This document shows, one piece after another, positions 1 through 8,490 of a DNA stretch of 32,384 bases. Below the pieces are notes generated by a model. The model was not told where the DNA came from. It saw nothing but the letters and a program-made list of their open reading frames with translations, and did no database searches. Made by a program: the position numbers and the translations under genes. How positions within the stretch are numbered: the stretch's first letter is position 1; every line of letters begins with the position of its first letter. Where the stretch lies: assembly GCA_002424525.1 (NCBI GenBank), contig DIKJ01000135.1, positions 24,272 through 56,655 of the forward strand, written 5' to 3'. Origin of the DNA: Bacteroidales bacterium UBA5621. GTDB lineage: Bacteria; Bacteroidota; Bacteroidia; Bacteroidales; VadinHA17.

Positions 1-1
1 C

Positions 2-1219
2 GGCAAGAACAAAAATGATCAGCAGGAATTCAGGACCATCAGGGGTAAGGTGATCGATTCCGAGAACGGTTCCCCTCTTATCTTCGCATCGGTTGCAGTT
101 AAAGAAACCAACGTTGCAACCGTCACCAACATCGACGGTGAGTTCAGTATCAAGATCACTGAGAATGAGGTCTCCAAAAACCTCGAGATCACCTACCTGG
201 GATATAAAAACAAAGTCATCCCTATCGGTGAAATGAAAGACAATGGTTACAGGAACATGATCTCACTCGATCCGGCTCCGATCCCTATCAGGGAAATCAT
301 CGTCAAGCCTCTCGACCCGGAAGAGATCGTCAGAAAGGCGATAGGCAATATCGGCAGAAATTATGTGGACGAAGCAAACCTGATGACTGCCTTTTACAGG
401 GAGACAGTCCGCAAGAACCGCACCTACGTATCCATTGGAGAAGCTGTGGTCGAGATTTTCAAGGCTCCCTACAACAATGACTTCCGTTTCGACGGCGCCA
501 GGATGTACAAAGGCAGGAAAAGCTCCGATGTGCAGAAGATGGATACGGTCCTCTTCAAACTGCAGGGCGGCCCGGTAAGCGTTTTACAGCTCGATATAGT
601 AAAGAATTCCGAGGTTGTTCTGACCCACGACGCCATGAAGTATTACAATTACGCCCTGAGAAGCGTTGTTGAAATAGACGAAAAGCCTCATTACGTTATT
701 GAATTCGTCCAGAAGCCGACCGTGGAAATCCCGCTTTTCCTGGGCTACCTTTATATAGAAGTTGATACTTACGCCCTCACCGAAGCTGAATTTGGATTCA
801 ACATGTCCGACAAGGATGCGGTCAGCTCCATATTCATCAGGAAAAAGCCGCTTGGCATGGAAGTAACACCCGAGGTGGCCACATACAGGACAAAATACCG
901 CTCGCAGGACGGTAAGAGCTATTTCGCCTACTCAAGGGCTGAAGTAAGGTTCAAGGTCAACTGGAAAAGAAAACTCTTCAATACGTTCTACACAACGATG
1001 TCTGAAATAGCCGTCACCGACCGTACATCCGAAGAAGTTATTAAATTTGCAGCAAGGGATAAGATCAAATACACCGACGTATTCTCAGACAAGGTTGGTG
1101 CTTTTGCCGATCCCGACTTCTGGGGCGAATATAACGTGATAGAACCCGACCAGAGCATTGAGTCAGCCATTCGCCGTCTGAGCAGAAGGCTGAAATTCAG
1201 CGACAGGGAGGAAGAATAA
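2..1219 (+). CDS. Carboxypeptidase-like regulatory domain protein, 5' truncated
   Basis: The reading frame is open to the first base of the window, so the true start lies upstream. The GTG at 50 is internal: residues just before it (RTIRGK) form the usual first strand of a CarboxypepD_reg-like beta-sandwich, which continues as VIDSENG, VTNIDGEFSI and LEITYLGYKN. After it comes a long uncharacterised region with the motif TAFYRE, a repeated EFVQKP segment and a C-terminal FWGEYNVIEPDQ signature. The same layout is found in the protein at 2741-4351, so the two are paralogues, and the missing N-terminus here could hold an STN domain. The protein is probably exported, although the signal peptide is outside the window. 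It ends 15 bp before the sigma-factor gene, which suggests co-transcription. The molecular function of this Bacteroidota family is unknown to me. Confidence 0.85.
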   Translation, partial: GKNKNDQQEFRTIRGKVIDSENGSPLIFASVAVKETNVATVTNIDGEFSIKITENEVSKNLEITYLGYKNKVIPIGEMKDNGYRNMISLDPAPIPIREIIVKPLDPEEIVRKAIGNIGRNYVDEANLMTAFYRETVRKNRTYVSIGEAVVEIFKAPYNNDFRFDGARMYKGRKSSDVQKMDTVLFKLQGGPVSVLQLDIVKNSEVVLTHDAMKYYNYALRSVVEIDEKPHYVIEFVQKPTVEIPLFLGYLYIEVDTYALTEAEFGFNMSDKDAVSSIFIRKKPLGMEVTPEVATYRTKYRSQDGKSYFAYSRAEVRFKVNWKRKLFNTFYTTMSEIAVTDRTSEEVIKFAARDKIKYTDVFSDKVGAFADPDFWGEYNVIEPDQSIESAIRRLSRRLKFSDREEE

Positions 1220-1234
1220 CCGTCAATACACATA

Positions 1235-1771
1235 ATGGCCAGTGACATTGAAATAATCAGGAGGATCCGGGAAGGTGATGTTAAGCAGTTCGAGTCACTT
1301 TTCAGATCCTCCTATGTTTCACTGGTCAGATATGCAAAAACGATAATAAAGGATCACGATACGGCAGAGGAGATAGTCCAGGACCTGTTTTTCAGGCTCT
1401 GGCAGGATAAGGAGAAGATCAATATAGTGAGTTCTTTGAACGGGTACCTTTTCAGGGCGGTATATAACCGCTGCCTTCACCTGATCGGCCACAGGAAGAT
1501 CGTGGAACGGCATGCGCAGGAAGCCTCGAACGTTCAGGAGAGAGCTCCGGACGATCCGCTGGATATCCTCAGTTACCGCGATCTTCAGAACAAAATAGCC
1601 CGGATACTCGAAAGATTACCCGAACGATGCGGCAGGATCTTTTGCATGAGCAGGTTTGAAGGATTGAAATACAATGAGATAGCTGAAAAACTGTCGGTAT
1701 CGGTAAAGACCGTTGAGGCAAACATGGGCAGGGCACTTAAGGAATTCCGGAAAGCGCTGGAGGAAAGATGA
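1235..1771 (+). CDS. ECF RNA polymerase sigma factor (Bacteroidota FecI-like)
   Basis: This 178-residue protein has the two domains of an ECF sigma factor. Region 2 (about residues 20-88) contains the typical DTAEEIVQDLFFRLW helix that binds core polymerase and the -10 element. Region 4 (about 112-172) contains a helix-turn-helix, GLKYNEIAEKLSVSVKTVEA. There is no region 1 or 3. Length and motifs fit the sigma-70 'Bacteroides expansion' group that is usually held inactive by a FecR-type anti-sigma factor. The next gene is such a FecR protein and overlaps this one by 4 bp (ATGA), so the two are translationally coupled. It should direct transcription of its own operon and perhaps other targets in response to an envelope signal. 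The signal is not apparent from the sequence. Confidence 0.95.
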   Translation: MASDIEIIRRIREGDVKQFESLFRSSYVSLVRYAKTIIKDHDTAEEIVQDLFFRLWQDKEKINIVSSLNGYLFRAVYNRCLHLIGHRKIVERHAQEASNVQERAPDDPLDILSYRDLQNKIARILERLPERCGRIFCMSRFEGLKYNEIAEKLSVSVKTVEANMGRALKEFRKALEER

Positions 1772-2772
1772 AAAAAATGAAAAACATAGAGAAATTAACC
1801 GAAAGGGAGTGGGAAGAGCTTGCTTCCCTCCTTTCCGGAGAACAGGACGAAAAGTCAGAGGTTCCCGGCCGTTTTCTGGACGGGGATACCCTGGATACTG
1901 AAAAACACTGGAAAGAACTGAAAAAGATGGATGACGATAAGGAAATAAATGTCGACAGAGCCTGGGACAGACTCTATTCAAGGATGAATGAGGACGGGAT
2001 AATTGCACCGGCTCCGGTCCGCAGGTACATTTTTGACGGGATGCCGGTGCTGAGAATAGCAGCAACAGTTCTGATTCTTCTGACCTTCGGTTCCGGCCTG
2101 ATCTACCTTAACAACAAAGGGCTCCTGAGCAGTAAAACAACCATTGCCACAACATCTGAACAACAGAATATACGGGTTGATCTCCCCGACGGCAGTGTCG
2201 TCTTCCTTAACCGCAATACAGAATTGTCATACCGCAGGAATTTCTCCGGACATGGCAGGAACGTTGCTCTTACGGGCGAAGCCCTCTTCGATATTGCCCG
2301 TGAAGAAACAAATCCTTTTACTGTAAGCGCAGGCAGCGCGAAAATAACGGTCCTGGGAACAACCTTCAGCATAATTACCAACGATGCCGGTCCGGAAGTG
2401 GAGGTCTTTGTTCAGACCGGGAAAGTGATGCTTTCAGATAACTCCGGAAAACAGAGCATCGGGATCGATCCGGGCTATATAGGCACCATCGGTTCCGGCC
2501 AGCCGGAAGTGAAACTCAATACCGATCCCAATTATCTCTCGTGGAACACGGGGAAACTTGTCTACAGCGGACAGAAGCTTGAAAATGTTTTCAACGACCT
2601 CCGGAAAATTTACAGGATCGAAATAAATACCAGCGATCCTGATATACTCAGCCAGAGCTTAACCTCAACCTTCGAAAAACAGTCGCACGAAACAATTATC
2701 CTTGTAATTTGTACTACCTTTAACCTCAGCTTTACAAGGGATGGAGATGTTTACCATCTCTCACGAAGATAA
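1768..2772 (+). CDS. FecR-family anti-sigma factor
   Basis: This 334-residue inner-membrane protein has a cytoplasmic N-terminus of about 90 residues that should hold the sigma factor, one transmembrane helix at about 92-114 (RIAATVLILLTFGSGLIYL), a periplasmic FecR domain at about 135-235 (VDLPDGSVVFLN, GEALFDIA, ITVLGTTFSI) and a C-terminal DUF4974-like domain at about 262-332 (LVYSGQKLENVFNDL). The start ATG overlaps the sigma stop codon. In known FecIR systems the periplasmic part receives the signal from an STN domain. Here the only STN domain nearby is in the next gene, which overlaps this one by up to 32 bp. That makes the next gene product the likely partner. Confidence 0.93.
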   Translation: MKKMKNIEKLTEREWEELASLLSGEQDEKSEVPGRFLDGDTLDTEKHWKELKKMDDDKEINVDRAWDRLYSRMNEDGIIAPAPVRRYIFDGMPVLRIAATVLILLTFGSGLIYLNNKGLLSSKTTIATTSEQQNIRVDLPDGSVVFLNRNTELSYRRNFSGHGRNVALTGEALFDIAREETNPFTVSAGSAKITVLGTTFSIITNDAGPEVEVFVQTGKVMLSDNSGKQSIGIDPGYIGTIGSGQPEVKLNTDPNYLSWNTGKLVYSGQKLENVFNDLRKIYRIEINTSDPDILSQSLTSTFEKQSHETIILVICTTFNLSFTRDGDVYHLSRR

Positions 2773-4351
2773 ACGTAAACTGAAGAAGGTGATCCACAAT
2801 GGCACCATCCATATTAGAATACCGGCCATTGCATTGTTTCTTTTTCTGACACACTCACCGGCTCTGTTATGCCAGAAAAGCATACTTGATTCGGTTTTTA
2901 CCTTCCGCTCAGGAATGGTGAGAACGGAAAACGCCCTTAATATCATCTCCGAAAAGACCGGGTACAACTTCACCTACGACAGCCGGCTCGTTGAGGGCGA
3001 GAAGAGAGTACGGATGACATTCAGCGAGATGAGGTTAAGTGAGGTTCTCGACAGTATCCTCAGGAACGACACTCTTGCCTATTCGGTTATCGACAGGTAT
3101 ATCATCATAACCCGCAATGCTCCTTCCATCTATCCTCTCCGCGACCCGGGGGCATATACAGGGACGGAAACGACCTATATAAGCGGCCTGATAATCGATG
3201 CAGATTCCCGGGAACCCCTGCCTTCAGCCACGGTGAGCCTTATGAACAAGGGAAGGGGTACCGTGGCGAACAATAACGGGGAGTTCGGACTCATGATAAC
3301 ACCCGATTGCCTCGATGATACGCTCTTCGTATCATACCTTGGTTACTTCGGCAGAAAGATCCCTGTCCGTTACACTCCGGGAAACGACTTCACAATAGGC
3401 CTCCGGAGCGAGTTCATCTCTATACCCGAGATAATTATCAGGAATCAGATACCGCAGGAGGTGATCAATAAAGCGGTGTCCGCGATACCGCGCAACTATG
3501 GCACCTCGCCTGCCAGGCTGACTGCCTTCTACAGGGAGGGCGTGCTGAAAAAGGATGAGCTTCAGACCTATTCCGAAGCTGTTCTTCAGATTTACAAGAG
3601 CTCATATACATCACTCCTGCTCAACGATCAGATAAAAGTGCTCAAAAGCAGGAAGATCGAGAACGTCAACCGCACCGACACCCTGGCAATAAGGCTGAAG
3701 GCCGGGCTGAGCACAAGCCTCGAGCTCGATGGTGTGCGAAACAGGTTCGATTTCATCTCATGGCCCGATATGGAGGATTATACCTACCGGATGACCGACA
3801 TCGTGACATTCGACGAAGAGGCCGCCTTTGTGATAGAATTCGTCCAGAAGGAGTCGGTCGATCTGCCTCTCTTCAAAGGGACCCTCTACATCAATACTTA
3901 TGATTATGCACTTCTGCGGGCAGAATTTGAGATCAACCCGGCACACATTCATAAAATGAAGGATTCATTTGTCTCATCCGCATCCCGCGGATTTACGACA
4001 TGGCCGGTTTCGGTGAAATATGCGGTTAATTACCGGAAGCATAGTAACCGCTATTTTCTCAGTCATGTGCGGGGCGATCTGGTATTTGCCTCGCGGCAGA
4101 GAAAGAGACTGTTCAGCACACAGTTCAATGTGTTCTTCGAGCTTGCAGTAACGGAAACAATCCTTGAGAACGTGGCAAGGTTCGAAAGAGAGGAGCTGGC
4201 ACCCATTCATGCGGTCTTTTCAAGAACGATCACCAGCTACGACCAGGTTTTCTGGGGCAACCAGGATTTTCTCAAGCCCGAAGACAATCTTCTTCAGGCT
4301 CTTAAGAACATGAGCGTGAGACTTCAGGAATTCTCTGAGGATCAAAACTAA
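2741..4351 (+). CDS. STN plus carboxypeptidase-regulatory domain protein, paralogue of 2-1219
   Basis: The 536-residue protein begins with a basic stretch and a hydrophobic export signal (about residues 27-44, ending ALLCQ). Next come an STN domain (about 50-125; ALNIISEKTGYNFTYD, LSEVLDSILR, YIIIT), a CarboxypepD_reg-like beta-sandwich (about 145-220; SGLIIDADSREPLPSATV, NNNGEFGL) and a roughly 300-residue region with TAFYREG, EFVQKES and FWGNQDF motifs shared with the protein at 2-1219. There is no plug or beta-barrel, so it is not a TonB-dependent receptor. The ATG at 2741 lies inside fecR; a GTG at 2789, after the fecR stop, would leave a signal peptide starting closer to the hydrophobic core. 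The stop codon overlaps the stop of the convergent OmpA-type gene. It could relay a signal to FecR through its STN domain. That role is inferred. Confidence 0.88.
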   Translation: MEMFTISHEDKRKLKKVIHNGTIHIRIPAIALFLFLTHSPALLCQKSILDSVFTFRSGMVRTENALNIISEKTGYNFTYDSRLVEGEKRVRMTFSEMRLSEVLDSILRNDTLAYSVIDRYIIITRNAPSIYPLRDPGAYTGTETTYISGLIIDADSREPLPSATVSLMNKGRGTVANNNGEFGLMITPDCLDDTLFVSYLGYFGRKIPVRYTPGNDFTIGLRSEFISIPEIIIRNQIPQEVINKAVSAIPRNYGTSPARLTAFYREGVLKKDELQTYSEAVLQIYKSSYTSLLLNDQIKVLKSRKIENVNRTDTLAIRLKAGLSTSLELDGVRNRFDFISWPDMEDYTYRMTDIVTFDEEAAFVIEFVQKESVDLPLFKGTLYINTYDYALLRAEFEINPAHIHKMKDSFVSSASRGFTTWPVSVKYAVNYRKHSNRYFLSHVRGDLVFASRQRKRLFSTQFNVFFELAVTETILENVARFEREELAPIHAVFSRTITSYDQVFWGNQDFLKPEDNLLQALKNMSVRLQEFSEDQN

Positions 4352-5361
4352 TACTTGTCGATCAGCCTGTAAAGCTCGGTAAGATCGGGCGTCAGGACTA
4401 TCTCGGTCCTTCTGTTCTTCTGGCGAGCATCTGCAGTATTCCGTGCATCGAGAGGGAGAAACTCGCTCCTGCCCGAAGCTGTCAGGCGTTTCGGATCGAT
4501 CTTCGTCCCTTCGAGAAGTACCCTGACCACCGTGGTGGCTCTTTTGACACTCAGGTCCCAGTTATCCCTTAGCTGGCCGCTTCCGGGGTTATAGGGAACA
4601 TTATCGGTATGGCCCTCGATGGTTATCTGTATGCCGGGGTTCCTCTCAAGGACTACCGCCAGCCTCCTCAGGGCATTCCTGCCGTTTGCGTCGATCTCCC
4701 AGCTTGCTGACCTGAACAGAAGCTGTTCATCGAGCGAGACATAAACCTTGCCATCCCTCATGGACACGGTGAGCCCGTTGTTCTCAAACCCCAGAAGTGC
4801 CTCCGACACCTTGTTCTTCAGATCCTGAACGATGCTCTTCTGTGAATCGAGTATCTTCTCGAGCTCAGCCAGCCTGGCATTCCGTTTCTCAAGCTCATAG
4901 GTGAGTTCATCAAGAGAGGCTTTTTTCATATCAAGATTCATCTCCAGTTCACGCAGCAGGTTCTCCCTGTTCTTCAGATCTGTCTGGGCAGACTGAAGCT
5001 CCGAAAGGAGTTTTTTGGTCTCGGTGACGTTTCCCCGTATCATAGTCTCCTGGGCTATCTCCAGGTCATTGTACCTCCGCGAAAGCACATTGTACTCCTC
5101 CCTTGCCCTTCTTAGCTCGTCCCTGGCGGAAGCAATTTCAGCATCTGCGGAGGCGGCCGCCTTCCCGAGCGATGCAATCTTAGCCTCAAGCTCCCTGTTA
5201 GTCATCGAGAGCGCAATATTCTCCGTCTTGAAATCATCTCTCTCGAACATGAAATGCCTGCTTCTGTCCTGCAGATCTCCGTACCTCTTTCCCGTCAGGC
5301 ACGAAACAGAAGAAAGGGCCAGAAGCAGAACTGCAAGCGGGTAAATTATCGATCTCCTCAT
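4348..5361 (-). CDS. OmpA/MotB-family peptidoglycan-binding lipoprotein
   Basis: The start is placed at ATG 5361 because it begins a clean lipoprotein signal, MRRSIIYPLAVLLL, with the acylated Cys at residue 21 (SSVSC). An upstream start at 5436 would put 25 unrelated residues before it. Mature residues about 40-215 form a long heptad-rich coiled coil. Residues about 225-330 are an OmpA C-terminal domain with the diaminopimelate-binding signature (IEGHTDNVPY, LSVKRATTVVRVLL, NRRTEIVL). The protein should be tethered to a membrane by lipid and grip peptidoglycan, spaced by the coiled coil. It is 337 residues long. It converges on the gene before it with overlapping stop codons (4348-4351), so there is no room for a terminator between them. 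Confidence 0.93.
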   Translation of the reverse strand: MRRSIIYPLAVLLLALSSVSCLTGKRYGDLQDRSRHFMFERDDFKTENIALSMTNRELEAKIASLGKAAASADAEIASARDELRRAREEYNVLSRRYNDLEIAQETMIRGNVTETKKLLSELQSAQTDLKNRENLLRELEMNLDMKKASLDELTYELEKRNARLAELEKILDSQKSIVQDLKNKVSEALLGFENNGLTVSMRDGKVYVSLDEQLLFRSASWEIDANGRNALRRLAVVLERNPGIQITIEGHTDNVPYNPGSGQLRDNWDLSVKRATTVVRVLLEGTKIDPKRLTASGRSEFLPLDARNTADARQKNRRTEIVLTPDLTELYRLIDKY

Positions 5362-5488
5362 CTTGTTTATTTTGTAATAATCGTTAGACAACCATTTGTT
5401 TATAGTGTTGAAATATGGAAACAACCTGCCCGACAAAAATAAGAAAATCCCCTTTAAGCTTCAGCAAGCAGAGGGGAATAATAATTCT

Positions 5489-5496
5489 TATATTTG
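5489..5496 (+). promoter_or_regulatory. Bacteroidota -7 box upstream of dxs
   Basis: The sequence TATATTTG matches the Bacteroidota primary-sigma -7 consensus TAnnTTTG exactly. It lies 27 bp before ATG 5524 of dxs. A good -33 TTTG at the usual distance is not visible. Because the box covers the TTG at 5494, it argues that translation begins at 5524 and not at 5494. Confidence 0.45.
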
Positions 5497-5523
5497 CAGT
5501 ATCAAAAAGTGATCTTAGTTCGC

Positions 5524-7449
5524 ATGAATACCGAGGAGAGGCTGCTGTTAAACATATCATCCCCGGAAGACCTCAGGAAGCTAAAACCTACTGATCTGGT
5601 AAAGGTTAGCGCTGAGCTCCGTCAGTTCATCATTGACGTGGTCTGCAATAATCCGGGGCATTTCGGCGCCAGCCTCGGCGTTGTGGAGCTCACTGTCGCC
5701 CTTCATTACGTTTTCAATACCCCTTACGATAAGATCATATGGGACGTCGGGCACCAGGCTTATGGCCATAAGGTGCTTACCGGCAGAAGGGATCTTTTCT
5801 CAACCAACAGGAAATACAAGGGGATAAGCGGCTTTCCCAAAATGTCGGAAAGTGAGTACGATGCCTTTGGTACGGGCCATTCATCCACCTCTATCTCTGC
5901 CGCCCTTGGAATGGCGATCGCGGCCAGGCAGAAGGGCGAAAACCGCCATGTTGTTGCTGTGATAGGCGACGGTGCCATGACCGCCGGAGAAGCATTTGAA
6001 GGACTGAACCATGCCGGTATTTCAAAATCGGATATACTGGTGATCCTGAACGACAATAAGATAGCCATCGATCCCAACGTCGGGGCACTGAAGGAGTATC
6101 TTCTCGACATCTCCACAAGCAAAACCTATAACCGTTTCAGGGACAAGGTTTGGAACGCTCTCGGCCGGTTCGGAAAGATTGGTCCCAAGACGCGGACACT
6201 GGCCCGCCAGCTGGAAGCCGGATTCAAAAGCACTCTTCTCGACAGGAGCAACCTTTTCGAGGGAATGAATTTCAGGTATTTCGGTCCTATCGACGGACAT
6301 GATGTGATGCACCTGACGAGTGTCCTGGAGGACCTGAAGAGGATTCCAGGCCCGAAGCTTCTCCATTGCCTCACCGTCAAGGGGAAGGGGTTCAGGAAGG
6401 CCGAGGAGTATCAGACAGCGTTCCATGCACCGGGGAAGTTCGACAAGGATACTGGCGAAATGCTCGATACAGCCGACAAGAATATCCCCCTGACCTACCA
6501 GGATGTGTTCGGAAGGACAATCCTCGAGCTCGCAAGGATGAACGACAGGATCACGGGGATCACCCCTGCCATGCCGACAGGGAGCTCCCTCAGCATCATG
6601 ATGAAGGAGATGCCCGAGAAGACCTTCGATGTTGGAATAGCCGAGCAACATGCAGTGACTTTCTCGGCCGGACTGGCAACCCAGGGAATGATCCCCTACT
6701 GCAATATCTACTCATCGTTCATACAACGTGCCTACGATCAGGTAATACACGACGTGGCTCTCCAGAACCTCCATGTGGTTTTCTGCCTCGACCGGGGCGG
6801 GCTGGTGGGGGCTGACGGCGCCACACACCATGGCTTTTTCGATATCGCCTTCATGCGAAGCATCCCCAATATGATTGTCTCTGCCCCGATGAACGGCGGG
6901 GAGCTCAGGAACCTGATGTATACCGCACAACTCGAAAAACACGGTTCCCCGTTCTCCATCCGCTATCCGCGGGGGTGCGGTCTCACCTCCGACTGGAGTC
7001 AGCCTTTCGCAGCGATAGAGGTCGGTACGGGTCGGCTTATATCAGGTGGTTATGATATCCCGGTGCTGAGCATCGGGCACCCGGGGAATTTTGTTGCGGA
7101 TGCCGTGAAAATCCTGGAGAAGGAGCGCATCTCGGTGGAGCATTACGATATGCGGTTTGCAGCACCCCTCGATACGGCCATCCTCCATACGGTCTTTAAG
7201 AAGTTTAACAGGATAATAACAGTTGAAGATGGCATCCTGAAGGGTGGTTTCGGCAGTGCCGTAATCGAATTCATGTGCGACAACGGTTACCAGGCCGAGG
7301 TAAGGCGTCTGGGCATTCCCGATTATTTCGTGGAGCACGGGACGCAGGAGGAACTGATAAGGGAATGCGGGTTCGACACCGACAGCATTGTGAAGACGGT
7401 GAAGGAGATGGTGCTGAAAGGCGAGGAGGCGCTCCATGAAACTCCGTGA
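5524..7449 (+). CDS. dxs: 1-deoxy-D-xylulose-5-phosphate synthase
   Basis: Dxs joins pyruvate and glyceraldehyde 3-phosphate to make DXP, the first step of the MEP isoprenoid pathway and a precursor for thiamine and pyridoxal. The 641-residue protein has the usual length. The thiamine diphosphate site is intact: WDVGHQAYGHK (73-83), GDGAMTAGEAFEGLNHAG (148-165) and the NDN end of the motif (176-178). The domain-linking FRYFGPIDGHD is at 250-260, the catalytic Glu is E374 in GIAEQHAVTF, and DRGGLVGADGATHHG lies at about 418-432. A transketolase C-terminal domain follows. ATG 5524 is chosen over an upstream TTG because a -7 box overlaps that TTG and the residues it would add are not conserved. 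The last codons and stop sit in the first unit of a short tandem repeat. Confidence 0.98.
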   Translation: MNTEERLLLNISSPEDLRKLKPTDLVKVSAELRQFIIDVVCNNPGHFGASLGVVELTVALHYVFNTPYDKIIWDVGHQAYGHKVLTGRRDLFSTNRKYKGISGFPKMSESEYDAFGTGHSSTSISAALGMAIAARQKGENRHVVAVIGDGAMTAGEAFEGLNHAGISKSDILVILNDNKIAIDPNVGALKEYLLDISTSKTYNRFRDKVWNALGRFGKIGPKTRTLARQLEAGFKSTLLDRSNLFEGMNFRYFGPIDGHDVMHLTSVLEDLKRIPGPKLLHCLTVKGKGFRKAEEYQTAFHAPGKFDKDTGEMLDTADKNIPLTYQDVFGRTILELARMNDRITGITPAMPTGSSLSIMMKEMPEKTFDVGIAEQHAVTFSAGLATQGMIPYCNIYSSFIQRAYDQVIHDVALQNLHVVFCLDRGGLVGADGATHHGFFDIAFMRSIPNMIVSAPMNGGELRNLMYTAQLEKHGSPFSIRYPRGCGLTSDWSQPFAAIEVGTGRLISGGYDIPVLSIGHPGNFVADAVKILEKERISVEHYDMRFAAPLDTAILHTVFKKFNRIITVEDGILKGGFGSAVIEFMCDNGYQAEVRRLGIPDYFVEHGTQEELIRECGFDTDSIVKTVKEMVLKGEEALHETP

Positions 7450-7482
7450 TGAACTCCGTGATGAACTCCGTGAAACTCCGTG
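7440..7482 (+). repeat. Short tandem repeat at the 3' end of dxs
   Basis: Four copies of AACTCCGTG begin at 7440, 7452, 7464 and 7474, separated by GA or GATG. The first copy supplies the last two dxs codons and the TGA stop at 7447-7449. The rest lies in the 73-bp gap before the DUF1080 gene. No protein or RNA function is apparent. Confidence 0.8.
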
Positions 7483-7522
7483 GTAAAAAAGAAACTAAAA
7501 TGAACCATAAATAACAGAAACT

Positions 7523-8302
7523 ATGAGAAAAACAATTACTTACATCTCGGTTTTGCTGATAGCGGCTTCGTGTGGCTCGACATCCGTCAAAAATGAAAAG
7601 GAAAACTGGATCCAGCTCTTCAACGGTAAAGATCTTGCCGGCTGGGACATAAAGATCAAAGGGTACGAACTGAACAATAACTACAAAAACATCTTCAGGG
7701 TTGAGGACGGGTTGATGAAAGTCCGTTTTGAAGGGTTTGAGAAGTTCAACAACGAATTTGGCCATATCTTCTACAAAGAGCCCTTCTCTCACTACAAACT
7801 GCGGATCGAATACCGGTTCGTGGGTGAGCAGGTTCCCGGAGGACCGGCATGGGCTCTGCGTAACAGCGGCGTGATGCTTCATTGCCAGTCGGCGGCTTCG
7901 ATGCTGCTCGACCAGGATTTTCCCGTTTCCATCGAAGCGCAGTTCCTGGGAGGTAACGGTGTGGATGAACGTTCCACGCTGAATGTATGCACACCCGGCA
8001 CACACATCGAGATTGACGGTAAGCTTGTCACGAGGCACTGCAACAACTCGACTTCAAAGACCTATCACGGAGAGGTGTGGGTAACAGCTGAGTTTGTTGT
8101 GCGCGGTAGTGAGATCATACATCATATTGTCGACGGCGACACCGTGATGACTTACAGCAAACCGCAGGTCGGAGGGGCCCATGAAGGATATCCGGTACCC
8201 GAGGGAACCCTGATTGACATAGGATATATAAGCCTGCAGGCAGAGAGCCATCCCGTTGATTTCAGGAAGGTGGAAATCCTTAAATTAGAAGATAAAAGAT
8301 AA
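7523..8302 (+). CDS. DUF1080 / 3-keto-disaccharide hydrolase-like lipoprotein
   Basis: The 259-residue protein starts with a lipoprotein signal peptide ending IAASC, with the acylated Cys at residue 17. The rest is a single jelly-roll domain of the DUF1080 (3-keto-disaccharide hydrolase) family: IQLFNGKDLAGWDI near the N-terminus, YRF, NSGVMLHC, SIEAQFLGG, and a C-terminal GYISLQAESHPVDFRKVEI, which is the hallmark of the family. Some members cleave 3-keto-glycosides made by oxidoreductases; others are uncharacterised. No oxidoreductase partner lies nearby, so the substrate is open. It follows dxs by 73 bp, with no clear promoter between. Its stop codon lies in an A-rich GATAAAA repeat. Confidence 0.88.
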   Translation: MRKTITYISVLLIAASCGSTSVKNEKENWIQLFNGKDLAGWDIKIKGYELNNNYKNIFRVEDGLMKVRFEGFEKFNNEFGHIFYKEPFSHYKLRIEYRFVGEQVPGGPAWALRNSGVMLHCQSAASMLLDQDFPVSIEAQFLGGNGVDERSTLNVCTPGTHIEIDGKLVTRHCNNSTSKTYHGEVWVTAEFVVRGSEIIHHIVDGDTVMTYSKPQVGGAHEGYPVPEGTLIDIGYISLQAESHPVDFRKVEILKLEDKR

Positions 8303-8308
8303 AAGGAA

Positions 8309-8359
8309 AAAGACAAAAGTAAGAGCAATTGATACTTTTATCTTTATACTTTTGTCTTT
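8309..8359 (+). terminator. Inverted repeat after the DUF1080 gene
   Basis: A perfect 13-bp inverted repeat, AAAGACAAAAGTA at 8309-8321 and TACTTTTGTCTTT at 8347-8359, can form a hairpin with a 25-nt loop. It is AT-rich and lies just after the stop codon at 8302. It could end transcription or protect the 3' end. The long loop and lack of a GC-rich stem make it weaker than a standard intrinsic terminator. Confidence 0.45.
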
Positions 8360-8368
8360 CGTCTTGAT

Positions 8369-8385
8369 CCTGCCAAGATGGCAGG
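8369..8385. repeat. Small GC-rich hairpin upstream of tRNA-Leu
   Basis: CCTGCC at 8369-8374 and GGCAGG at 8380-8385 form a perfect 6-bp stem with loop AAGAT. It lies 18 bp before the tRNA gene. It may belong to the termination region of the DUF1080 gene or be a small extragenic palindrome; the sequence does not decide. Confidence 0.4.
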
Positions 8386-8403
8386 GCCGAGCGATCAGAA
8401 TTT

Positions 8404-8487
8404 GCCCGGATGGCGGAATTGGTAGACGCGCTGGTCTCAAACACCAGTGGCAGCGATGCTGTGCCGGTTCGATCCCGGCTCCGGGTA
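8404..8487 (+). tRNA. tRNA-Leu (anticodon CAA)
   Basis: The 84-nt sequence folds as a class II tRNA. The acceptor stem GCCCGGA (8404-8410) pairs with TCCGGGT (8480-8486), with one G-T pair, followed by discriminator A. The anticodon stem CTGGT/ACCAG encloses the loop CTCAAAC, which gives anticodon CAA and decodes TTG leucine codons. A long variable arm (TGGCAGCGATGCTGT) and a T arm GCCGG-TTCGATC-CCGGC are present. CCA is not encoded (CTA follows the discriminator), so it must be added by the nucleotidyltransferase. Confidence 0.96.
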
Positions 8488-8490
8488 CTA

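Noticed and set aside
50..52. GTG at 50 as the start of the first gene
   Set aside because: The frame is open to the window edge, and the residues before it complete the first strand of the regulatory domain, so the gene is truncated.
6022..6651. Minus-strand 209-residue reading frame
   Set aside because: It lies wholly antisense to the highly conserved dxs coding region and has no domain or signal.
7271..8038. Minus-strand 255-residue reading frame
   Set aside because: It is antisense to dxs and the DUF1080 gene, contains TEFITEFI from the tandem repeat, and has no recognisable domain.
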